Shown piece by piece: positions 22,249-31,947 of a stretch of DNA of 64,000 nt. Position numbers and translations under genes: made by a program. Position 1 is the stretch's first letter; each line of letters opens with the position of its first letter. The DNA is from Calonectria ilicicola (Eukaryota; Ascomycota; Sordariomycetes; Hypocreales; Nectriaceae), in NCBI GenBank assembly GCA_020809705.1, contig CP085825.1, positions 7,936,001 to 8,000,000 of the forward strand, given 5' to 3'. A model generated the notes under the pieces. It did not search any database and was not told the origin of the DNA. It saw nothing but the letters and a program-made list of their open reading frames with translations.

Positions 22249-23250
22249 TTATTTCGCGACAATCTTTACGTCGGCCTTGACGCCGAGATGATCCGTCACC
22301 CATGCTTTCTCAAAGCCCAGCGCCGCGATCTTATCACCCTCTTCCTCTCCCTCTGCCAACACATCTGCGCCAAACCTCTCGAACTTGATCACCTCAGCAC
22401 CACCACAATAGTACACCTTGTCCATCCTTGAGCAACCGAACTGCTCCCGCAACTTCGTCGCCGCCTGCTGGCCCCAGGTATAGCCCTCTTCAGTATCCTC
22501 CTTGCCGCCCAGCTCTAGAAATGCGTCCTTCAGGTCGTTGTCAGTGTGCAGCGTGCGGTCAAATGGCTGTATGGCGTTGAAGTCCCCTGCAGACAGAGCG
22601 GCATGAACATTCTCCTCGTGCATGTACTGCGCCACGACCTGCATCTGGGGCGGGCGGTAAGGTGGGCTGAGGGCCAAGGACTCGAGATGTGTGTTGCAAA
22701 GGCGGACCGTCTTGTCCTCAAGAGACACGTCGACGAAGAAAGCGTCGCGATCCATGCGCGTCTTGGAGTAGTGTACGCGGAAGGCAGCCGTGATGGGCAG
22801 CCGGGAGTCAATGAGCGTCACGGTACCATAATGATCCGTCGCCCAGTTGGTTGTGTCCAGGTCTGTCAGATAGAACCGCTCTTGAACCCAGGGTGTGCTG
22901 GAAATGGTGGCCAAGTCGGAGGGCGTGCACTCTTGAAGAAAGATAATGGGAGCTGTGTTTGACGCGCCGGACCCTATTAGGCTGCCAAGATGAGCGAGTG
23001 CGGGCTTCATACGGGCTTCAGCGAATGGAAGCATGAAGTCGATGTTCCAGCTGTATAGCGCAATGCTATCGATTCCATCATTGCCACTACCTTGAGCGCC
23101 ATCCTTTGATGGGGTCTTTGAAACCCAGGAGAAAGTCGTGGAGTCGAATGTGTAGTAGGGTTGCTGGTGGGGTTCATCGTCCTTCCATGGCACCGACGTC
23201 TTGCGCAACGTCGCGCTATCCTTTATAGCCTGTCCAATAAGGGCCTCCAT
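22249..23250 (-). CDS. endonuclease/exonuclease/phosphatase-family protein (TDP2-like)
   Basis: A single-exon gene. The open frame extends to 23403 but only from a GTG; the first ATG is at 23250-23248, giving 333 residues starting MEALIGQA. Motifs of the Mg2+-dependent EEP superfamily appear in order: YSWNIDFMLP (Asn), IFLQEC (catalytic Glu), NTHLES, AGDFNAI (Asp and Asn) and VTDHLGV (terminal Asp-His). The WNIDF and SRMDKVYY variants resemble tyrosyl-DNA phosphodiesterase 2-like fungal proteins, which cleave 5'-phosphotyrosyl or related phosphodiester bonds. DNA repair is possible, but many fungal homologues have no tested substrate. No signal peptide or membrane segment is seen in the chosen protein. 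Confidence 0.9.
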   Translation of the reverse strand: MEALIGQAIKDSATLRKTSVPWKDDEPHQQPYYTFDSTTFSWVSKTPSKDGAQGSGNDGIDSIALYSWNIDFMLPFAEARMKPALAHLGSLIGSGASNTAPIIFLQECTPSDLATISSTPWVQERFYLTDLDTTNWATDHYGTVTLIDSRLPITAAFRVHYSKTRMDRDAFFVDVSLEDKTVRLCNTHLESLALSPPYRPPQMQVVAQYMHEENVHAALSAGDFNAIQPFDRTLHTDNDLKDAFLELGGKEDTEEGYTWGQQAATKLREQFGCSRMDKVYYCGGAEVIKFERFGADVLAEGEEEGDKIAALGFEKAWVTDHLGVKADVKIVAK

Positions 23251-24383
23251 GCTGCTGAAACCAAACCTGAGTGATTTGTAGTTAGATGTGCACCAAGTTT
23301 GCGACCAGCCAAAAGCCAATTGTTGATTATGGCATAATGACAGAGTGGGGAAGTGAAGAGCCGACGGCTCCGAGTTGCTCGACGCTGATGCCACGTGGAT
23401 CACATCACTGGTGGAGTTGAGCTTATGTAGACTTTCAGGTCAATGCTAACTAAATACCGGGCTCCATCAATCTCTCACGCCTGGTTATGGCCAGGACTGA
23501 CATAAGCTCTTCTTCTACCGCGCTGCTGACGCCTTCGTAGGTACCCCGCCCCAGAAGGCCCAATGCGTGACTTTCAGGTTTATTGAGGTGACGGCTCGCG
23601 CGATGATCTACAAAAAAATGACCAACTGTAAAACAGACACTAAATTATGGATCCAGCGCACAACCATCAACATTTTCTTGCGATGATACTGATAGTCAAA
23701 GATGAAATCGAGGATTTTTTGTGATATCAAGACAAAAACCATTCGAGTTAGAAAACAAGTTGATAAATATGAGTCGAATAACATGTAAATCCCATTCGTG
23801 AATTAAAACATATTCTAAGACAGCTCTCAGCGTGTGATGAATCATCGACAATCCCTATCCAAGGGACGTATCACATGTACAGCATGTTCAATGTCAGCCA
23901 TCATTCAGTAATCTCCTAAAGATTGGCAACCTTATACCAGCAATATCCCAGCTTTTGCTGAAAATCAGTGTCCAAATTCGTCTATTCAAACATTTCTTCT
24001 GGAATCTTTGCTGTAAAGAGTGCCCGCTCGAGGGGACTGCAATATGCATACTTCCGGCTGGGTCAGTCCAAAACGAGGAGCCGAAAGTGTTGTTCCTACA
24101 CTTGTATGCCAGTATAACTACGGTGGATAATTTCGTCACGTTTAGACATCTGCAAAAGTCACATATCCTGAATCCTCCATTGTCTTGATAAGAACCTAGG
24201 AATGATTTGCTTATTCATCAGTTTGTATCTGTGTACTTAGAGCTAATCATGACATTTCCCACTACCTAAGAAGGCCAAGCCAACTTGAGATGACAGTACA
24301 AGGTCGGTGAAAAACAAGCACATAGAGTGCATTGGTCGTCGTGCAGCTTTTCACGTTAATATTCCCAGGTGCATCCTTCTCCA
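23251..24383. other. intergenic with an MBL gene relic
   Basis: About 1.1 kb without an intact gene. The stretch at 23420-23600 is listed separately as a relic. The rest, about 23600-24380, shows only short frames without signature. Confidence 0.5.
23420..23600 (-). pseudogene. fragment of an MBL-fold hydrolase gene
   Basis: Read on the minus strand, the segment translates to AYVSPGHNQA, a stop, then EIDGARYL. This matches the AYVVPGHRQAEEIDGVWHL region of the intact MBL gene at 18723-19604 at nearly every position. Upstream, SAVEE lies in another frame where the intact gene has RAVEK. Only this C-terminal part is recognisable. It is a stop-interrupted, frameshifted relic of a paralogous copy. 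Confidence 0.65.
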
Positions 24384-24869
24384 TTACACCCTTGGCTTGC
24401 ATTGCTTCTGCCACGTGTTGCCCGTTGAGCCAGGTCGACGACGAGCGTGCTGGCACTGAGGACAGCTATTGTTCGAACAGTCTGCGCTCCTGGAACAGAA
24501 TTGACCGCATCGTGACGCGCGTTCAAATAGCCCTAAAGCCGAATCAAGGTTGACACTTTGTTCATCAGGACTGCGAACCTCCACAGTCTCATTCTCACTT
24601 TCGGCAGCGAAGTACCTAGCATAATGTTCTTCGGCCTTTTGGTCGTCAACGAGTTCAACTGCGAACAGGGTCTCGTGGGTGTCCGCGTCGTGGTCTCGGA
24701 CAACCACAACGTTACGGCTGGGCTTCTCATAGCTGGTGTAAGTGTTTCCACCGTCGATATGGGCCCTGGCCTCGTTCAAGGCATCTCGACCGACAAGGTT
24801 TCTTGCTTGAATGGTTTGCAATTGCAAAAGCAAAGCCAGGGCAACGGCAAGAGACGAGATATTCTTCAT
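24384..24869 (-). CDS. small secreted Cys-containing protein, relative of the gene at 25983
   Basis: 161 residues, no intron, ATG at 24869-24867; the frame extends a little further upstream only from a TTG. Residues 1-22 form a clear signal peptide (KNISSLAVALALLLQL). A central domain, residues about 26-92, contains LVGRDALNEAR and DTHETLFAVELVDDQKAEEHY. The C-terminus has six cysteines (C-x3-C-x5-C-x4-C-x2-C-x17-C) in a basic tail. The central domain is shared with the divergent gene at 25983. A TATA-like element lies about 125 bp upstream. I do not recognise the family; an effector-like secreted role is possible but not shown. Confidence 0.8.
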   Translation of the reverse strand: MKNISSLAVALALLLQLQTIQARNLVGRDALNEARAHIDGGNTYTSYEKPSRNVVVVRDHDADTHETLFAVELVDDQKAEEHYARYFAAESENETVEVRSPDEQSVNLDSALGLFERASRCGQFCSRSADCSNNSCPQCQHARRRPGSTGNTWQKQCKPRV

Positions 24870-25982
24870 TTTAGTGTTGAAATGTGTTGACGTTGATAGT
24901 TGCTTCAAGTGCGTGAATACTGAAAAAGAGCTTGATCGTTATCTATGTGATGAGGATAGGCAATCATCCCCAGTCGGCGGTATTGGGGATTTTTATACAT
25001 GGAATTACCGCAGATCTTCTTCTATTTCTGATGATTTTTACAACGCTCTTGCGAATGTCAGATTTCCAGATTTTCGAGCACTGTAAGCCTGCATATCGGT
25101 AGTAAGCCTATGGATCGGCGGTGTTCTTGCATGTAAGCAGAGTCATCGTTAACCACGAACTCCAAGTTGAATGGGTAGCGTTTTTGAACTTCATTGTGTG
25201 ATTTTATCGTGTTCAAGTATTCTATTTTATATGACTCTACTCTATGTGAATAACAATACTATATTTTCGCGCCTGATCAAGATATAATAGCCAGCTGCAG
25301 TTTAACGGTACTCAACGAGAAGCGACTACATGAGGACAAAGTTTCTCACGTATGGTTCAGTTCCATTCCATTCAAATCGGCCCTAAACGCGGGATATCTC
25401 TGGGAGTTTCTCTTAGCTCCGACTTGTACTTATTTCCAACAGAATTGCCACAATTCTGACATCATTTCATTCCGAATAAGCCCCGACATGTCTTGAATTT
25501 CGTGGCCTTGACCTAGCGGGCCTCTATTACAGGGCCTCATCGCTAGTCCTATTTTTGAGGATACATGTACCACCACTCTGTCTATTGGTGGTCTTAAATT
25601 CAGAGATGTCCTTCTTTGCCTTCAAGCCATGTTTACCGAGTCTAATCAGAAAGGAAAGATATTGAACGATGATGCGATGGCACAAACAAACGACCCCGCA
25701 TCGATGAGCGGTGTGAGCATTCCAATCAACCAATACATAATATGGCGCAGCGCAGTGTTTCGCATTTTATGACGAAAAAAACGACGATCGCGCAGCTCCA
25801 GCGACGTTACGTAATGGAGAAGCGGACCAATGTGCATATTTTATCGCCTCTAGGTTATAAATAGGCATTGCTAACCTTAGAGTCATGTATCCAATTACTC
25901 TGCTTATAACTTTTAACCGAAGCTAACGTCTTCGTATTTAACATAAACTCCAAATACACCTCTCCGTTTACTTTATTACAAA
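24870..25982. promoter_or_regulatory. divergent intergenic region between two related small-protein genes
   Basis: About 1.1 kb separating the divergently transcribed paralogues. TATA-like boxes are visible near both ends: TTTTATACA at 24991-24999 (minus-strand gene) and TTATAAATA at 25855-25863 (plus-strand gene), each about 120 bp from its ATG. No coding region is supported in between. Confidence 0.55.
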
Positions 25983-26354
25983 ATGAAATCTCAACATCAA
26001 ACCAACCACATGGATGTTCAGCAATTTTTAGCGAAATATCCATTCATTCGTATCGGTCGCGATGAATTAGACAAAGCAAGAGAAGAAGGGCCTGACCCAA
26101 GAAACACTTGGGAGTATCTCAGCATGCCCTTTAACAACATGGTACTAATCCAGCAATACCATGCTGATACTAAGAATCGTACATGGGCTGTTGCATTGCT
26201 CGATGATGCCAAGGCAGAGGCGCACTTTTATAGGGAGCACGCCGAGGGAAGTGTCAACTGTAAAGAGTGCACTCGTCAGCAGGAGGAGCAAGGTCCAGAG
26301 TGGTATCTGTTTGATCGTGACCCAAAACCGGATCATCTCTGCGGGGACCAATAA
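25983..26354 (+). CDS. small protein sharing a domain with the gene at 24384
   Basis: 123 residues, no intron, ATG at 25983 with A at -3. Residues about 22-92 contain IRIGRDELDKAREEG and a block reading TWAVALLDDAKAEAHFY, which align with the GRD-x-L-x-x-AR and AVELVDDQKAEEHY blocks of the secreted protein encoded on the opposite strand at 24384-24869. Unlike that protein it has no hydrophobic signal sequence, and its tail has a CKEC pair and one later Cys instead of the six-Cys tail. A TATA-like box lies at 25855. Probably a duplicated gene that lost or never had secretion; function unknown. Confidence 0.75.
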   Translation: MKSQHQTNHMDVQQFLAKYPFIRIGRDELDKAREEGPDPRNTWEYLSMPFNNMVLIQQYHADTKNRTWAVALLDDAKAEAHFYREHAEGSVNCKECTRQQEEQGPEWYLFDRDPKPDHLCGDQ

Positions 26355-26835
26355 AGGAAACTATTACTGTTCAGTAGGAGTAACAACTGCCGAAGAATTG
26401 CGGTGATGTCGTTCTAGGGAAATGATGTGTTTCTTGTTTGAAGCTCAACTGCAGGAACACTGAAATGGAACAATAAAATGAATATGGAGGTCTAGTCCAA
26501 AAACAATCAGAGAGTTTTCCGAGGGCTTCTGCCAGCAGCTCCAGAGCTACACATATGGCAGATACATTTGCATTCAGCAACTTCCCCCCATCCTCATGAC
26601 TTGTTATCTGAACATAATCACATTACGGAACATGTACAGCTTTGGCCATCAATCTATGAGATGATGATGCCCCATGCGAAACTTTTAAACATTGGATCTA
26701 GATATAACGGCATAATTCCCATCCCCATAAAATCTCCATTAGACTGCTATTTCTGAGAAAACATCCATTCGTCAAGTCATAATCCTTATCGTACATAATA
26801 ATACCCACCCGTTATTTAACTTTCCCTGGTCATTA
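26355..26835. other. short intergenic gap
   Basis: About 480 bp between convergent genes; nothing recognised beyond expected 3' ends. Confidence 0.5.
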
Positions 26836-28157
26836 TCATACAGAGCCTCCCGTAATATGCGAGCTTAAAATCTCGTCAGTACTCCTCGCGTCCTGGCTTG
26901 GATAGTGTACATCGACTTTGTAAGATTGATAGACACATATTTCTCTCTCTCCCAATTCCGGTTCATCCCCGCCTCTTTGGATGCTGTGTAGCTGGTACGA
27001 ACTTCGACCACTGTTTTTACCGATTCCAAGACTTTTAGGCCGAGACCCACTACCTGTTCCGTGTGAACGTGATGAAAAGATGCCTAGTTGTGGCAAGTAC
27101 GCCATGACTAGTGGCTTCAGTCGAGTCGCACAAACGCAAGTAATGCCGAGGTTGAGCTCAATAACCGACCAGATTCCCAGGATTGCTTCGGTATAGGTCC
27201 CATCTTCTCTATCTCTAATAACAATTATGTATGGTAAACGGGCAATTGCACAAAGTACGACACTGTAATGCACGTTAATCCATGGGCGCTGGAAAAAATG
27301 GGATTGAACGGGACGCACCCTGATCCTAATGCTAGGATAGAACCAACCATGAATTTCTGCTTCAATGGAAGCTGCAACTTATGAATTGTAGGAATAGGCA
27401 CCACCACGATGAAAATATCAAAGGAAATATTTAGTATAGCCTGGGCCTGATTTACCTTTTCTAGGCACGTTGTGGCGCCTGATTTTAAAGGGCTGCATGG
27501 GCCCCCGGTGAAGATGCATAGCGTCAAGGTATACGCAAAGATGGCCACACCGATTGCAACGACGATGGACCTGTATATAATGGAAGGATTGATGCGGTAC
27601 AATATGGATAGCATCGCTATCCTAGTCAGACATGGGCAGATTAGATACGCCAAATTATTAGGGAGAATGCCCTTTTTGTTTTAGCAAAAAGTCAGAGTAG
27701 AGAGCCGAAAGTGAGACTTACTTTGTTAAATTCAAGGTCATCTGCTATGGACATGTCCCACATGTGCTTTCCCCAGCCGTGCTTCATCACTGCAGTTATG
27801 TTAGAGCAATTCGTGTTTTGATTACATATATGGGTAGTCGTACAGTTGACCAAGGTTGTGAAGTAAAACAGGGAAACGCCATAGGATATGGTGATGAGTG
27901 CTGTGGCCGTGTGAGATTACTATCTTCAAGTTGAATTGATTATTGGGTTTATCATGATGAAGCGTACCTAAATCGGCCTCGATCTTCCTCGCGATTTTAA
28001 AGACTTGAAAGTAGCGGAAGCTCAGAAAGAGTGTCGACAAAAAACATGTAATCCCAAAAGCAACAACTGTTCCAACCTGCCGCGAGTTGTATGGTGCATG
28101 GAAGTGCGACGTCTGGCCGCTCGGGGGCGCCGTCACCGGTGTTGTGTCGAGATCCAT
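26836..28157 (-). CDS. rhodopsin-domain/Pth11-like seven-TM membrane protein
   Basis: 364 residues from five exons: 28157-27968, 27900-27844, 27789-27722, 27671-27319 and 27262-26836; introns are 67, 54, 50 and 56 nt. The start ATG (28157) has a good GCC-ATGG context; the frame goes on upstream only from TTG. Seven hydrophobic segments follow one another: VGTVVAFGITCFLS, LITISYGVSLFYF, LAYLICPCLTRIAML, IVVAIGVAIFAYTL, ISFDIFIVVVPI, FMVGSILALGSGVVLC and AILGIWSVIELNLGIT. WGKHMWDM after TM2, the paired cysteines GGPC...TTC after TM4, and the Pro in TM5 are features of the large fungal rhodopsin-domain (Pth11-like) family. There is no CFEM domain at the N-terminus. The Ser/Arg-rich cytosolic tail is about 90 residues. 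Likely a plasma-membrane sensor-type protein; ligand unknown. Confidence 0.9.
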
Positions 28158-31100
28158 GGCCACGGTCTGCCAGTTCGTGAAAGAATCCAACCTGCAAGCA
28201 TGAGAATGCCGTGAGAAAAAGGTATGCTGCAGTTAAGAGTTAGGATGAAAGCCATCATGCAGCCACTTGATCCACATTGCGATTCCGGCACATCCACTCG
28301 GCTATACCACGAGTAGTTTCCCCTGCGAGAGCTCCTTTTTTATGTTATATCCTGGACTGATGCATACCAACGGCCTCGCATATCTCCACAGATGACCCTG
28401 GCCTCCCAGGGCGGAGTGACATGGGGTGATCTCAGGTGCCCACAAAATCAACCCGGGAGTCAAGAGGCCAGAATGCGTCAAGATTGGAGAGTATATTTTT
28501 TCCAACAATATGAATCGTTGCAGTTGTCTACACTAAATGCTGATGCACCTTTAATTGTTCGCCCCCCTGCGCATAACCCATGTGTTGGCGTTGCAACGGC
28601 CACACCAATCGAGGATGCCATCTGGATTGCACAGCTCAAGAGCATCTATTATTGACTTTGTGCTAATGCATGAAAGAGGGTGAAAAAATCTTCAGCAATT
28701 GCGTGTAAGCTGCAGACGTGAATACGGGCTCGTCCTGGCGACTGCGCGTCATCCAGTCGCCGGCTGTGCCTCATCCACATTTGTGTCATTTTTCATGCTC
28801 TTCTGTTCTGTTTCCTTTCTTTTTCCAGACCCACCAGCGGTGGAATGGGCTCATGGTGCCAGCGCGCTAACACGTAAAGGTTAATGATTCGCAAAGACAT
28901 GATCTGACCGCGTCGCGTCGTGAATCCCCAACAGCTGTCAAGCCGCTGGCTCATATCGAATGTGACGATTCGCCGTTGTCTTATCGTGGCATTTTTGAAG
29001 CGATCTGCAGGATTTAAGCCGTTTTAATCGTTCGCCTCGCAATCATTGCTTACTTTTTTACCCCGATTTTGGTCTCGTATCCGATCATGTCACGCAGACG
29101 CCGAAAAGAGCGCACAATGCTACAATGAATCAGAATTGCATCTGCTTACCCCAATCATTGTCTATACAGTAACCTGAGCTAATAGTTGAATGCCTGTTCG
29201 GCGCTTACGCTCCGCATAGCAAATTTACTAAGCTGTAATATTTTACCCTCACTCAACCTGCTACGTAGCGGCTGCAACACAACAAAGCACTAAAACTCCC
29301 CGTGTTAATAAATTTGCTATACATCATTATCTCTGAGTGTTGGTATTATTTGTCGCATTGTGTCAGATAAATCCTTGAAGTGCGGTGAGAGCAATCCCGA
29401 AAACGAAGCGGAAGGTCGAGTCCTGCGGGAGACCGGCGCAGCCAGCACATCACAACTTAGACTGGGTTCAGGGAACTGAGCGGTTATTAGAAAAAAGGAG
29501 TACGCTGGTGGCTGGAGAGAAGCAGTAGTTTATTGGGAGGGATGTGGTCTTGGCAGAAATGAAGATAGACATGGAAAAGCAAACAATGTCACATGAACGA
29601 AGAAGAAAAAAAGAAACTCACAACGGTCAGAAGAAATGAAGATATCAACTCTATCGATTGTGGCCAGTGAACAATGTAGGTTTGTTTAGTGGCGGCGGTG
29701 GTGGGCGGTGGGGTAATCAGTTAGAGGCAAAATTGAACAAAAGGAATTCGCACAAACGGGACTCGCAGCTTTGCCTCTATAAGCCCACCTAAATTGATCC
29801 CAGATGATCTGCGCATTCATTGGTCCAAAATAAAATTGATCAAAATAGATGTAAAATGTCCATTCAGCAGCGATTGGCCAACTCAAAAATGATAACGCGT
29901 CGTCAGGTCCATACCTTCAGCAAAGTGAATTCAACCAATGAGCGGAGCGCGACCGGAACCCGCGGGAAAATAAGTTCAATGCCATAATGACAGATCTCTA
30001 CACAAAGAGTTAAAGTAGGGCGATTGTAAACGGGGCAGTTGAATCCGAGCAAACCCAACAACTTTGCCACCCTACAGCTAAGTTACACATTGATGGCCTT
30101 GCGACTGACATGAGGGCTGCGTGTGTACTGGTGGCCGCGCTCTCTTTTAATGTATTCTCCGAATATTAGCATCAGAATGTGTACACAATACATCTCTAAT
30201 AATATGTGTTTATCTGATTTCTTCACCATTGTCAAAGGTTCACTACACCTTATGAGCTGCTTGAGACTTCAAAACAGGTATCCAAACCCAAAAAAAATAA
30301 ATTTATATAAACTTTTAATCATTCATTTTTATACTTGCGTTTCCTAAACTCGCCCGGGGATAAAGTAGAGCGGGCGCATTCTTTCAAAACTTGTCTTGTC
30401 GGGTTGGGCCAAGAAGGACTTTGGAATCCAAGTTTGTTGGGAACGTCTAGCCCTGCAGGGATGCTGGAGGAAAGCATTACTTGCGCCACATAGCCTAAAG
30501 ACTCAGCCACACAAGGCACAGCCACCTTAGTTGATTACCCAATACTGAATGGCGAATTGCCCCATTCTTTTTGCAATATGCTTCCAAGAACGCCCATCGA
30601 TATGGTATTTAGAGTAGTAAAACCCAGTCAAAACTTAAGCTATTCTAAAAGAGGCTATTGAAGAGGCATACTGGAATGGTTATCAAGCTGGTATGAATAA
30701 AGGGTCCACGTTGTTGGGTACCTTTGAAGGATTGACTTCACTACAAAGATGGTCAACTAGCCATAACAAGGATCATTGCCCTCCCCACAATAGGCCTAAG
30801 GTCGTCAAAATGGAAAACGAGAGTAGGGAACTTGACAGATATAACGAATCCGAATATAAAGTGGGGTCTTTGGCTGCTGCCCGTGTTCAAGACCCTGGGC
30901 CTTGGTGCCGACCCAAGGTCTTTCAGCTTTTTCGTGACCTAACGGCAAGCGTGGATGGCGGATTTCAGCTCACAGATTTCGATGCACCAAAGGGAACCAC
31001 GGGTATCAAATTAAATGCTCTCTAGTTTGATGATCTAGAACAGATCTTTGGGACATGGGCATGTGAGTGAGCAGCTGAATGCCCAAGATAGTACAGCACC

Positions 31101-31947
31101 AGCACCAGGATGAGCCAAAAGAAATGGAATCTATTTCTACCTGAACATCATTTGGCCCACCGTTTCTAGAATACCGTAGCCTTAGGAGGGATTATGTTGT
31201 TTTAAAGACACACAAGTTCCTGATGTCCAGTGAGCCATAAACTGTTGACAGGCGCTTTGCCCTTCACGAGAGTCTAGACAGTGTAGATATTCCTACTTTG
31301 CAATATTTATACGTTCCTTAAATATCTGTCGCGACCAATTCCGATAAGAGTGTTGAAGACAGCTGCGTGGTCATTAACCGCAGCTAGAAATGAAACCCAT
31401 CATAATAAACAGGCAAAGCCAGGTGGACTTGTTACAAATGATTCATCTTGACAAATGAAAAGAGAGACCAAAATGAATTCAACGACTTCCAAAAGCGGGC
31501 AGTATTGCATGAAGTAGCTAACTGCCTGGTACCGCCACAAGACGATCGAGGCCTTTTCGTGGCTGGCAAGTCCCTTGTTTGAGACCCACAACTATCTCAG
31601 ATCAGTTCATAGTCTGTATCTCCCCACTCAGTTAGCAACCAATTGCGAATGGACGCTAAGTCACCGTCGTTTTCAGGAAACCGTGGACCACTAGAACTCG
31701 TTAAAATCGCATTGGGGCTTGTCTAAGGTCGCCTAGAATCGATAGACCAGAAAATGGGCGCACTATTGCCAATATTCTGCAGCCACCGGCCTTTAGCAAA
31801 CAGAATTAGCATAGATAACCACTTGGATCGTTTGGATTGGCCCTGCGAGATGGAATTAATTCCTACATATCTCCAAGCACTTGCCAAGTAAAGAGGTATC
31901 AGGACATCTCCCGTATCTCCTTGCTTCCTCATTCAATCTCATCAAAA
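28158..31947. other. gene-poor region
   Basis: Nearly 3.8 kb with no gene I can support. It has many short frames. The longest ATG-started one (30693-31025, 110 codons) contains the phrase QLFRDLTASVDGGFQLTDFDAPKG but no family I know and no clear splice partners. 29339-29960 has a mixed composition that might be an old transposon end, but no paired repeats were found. No tRNA could be folded by eye. Confidence 0.45.

Noticed and set aside
29339..29960. Possible solo LTR or transposon end
   Set aside because: No paired terminal repeats, target duplication or coding remnant was visible.
30693..31025. 110-codon ATG-started frame
   Set aside because: No recognisable family, no splice partners and low-information neighbourhood; not strong enough to list as a gene.
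31837..31947. Longer N-terminus for the 1,099-residue protein
   Set aside because: Starts with TTG and the extra residues show nothing; ATG at 31948 preferred.
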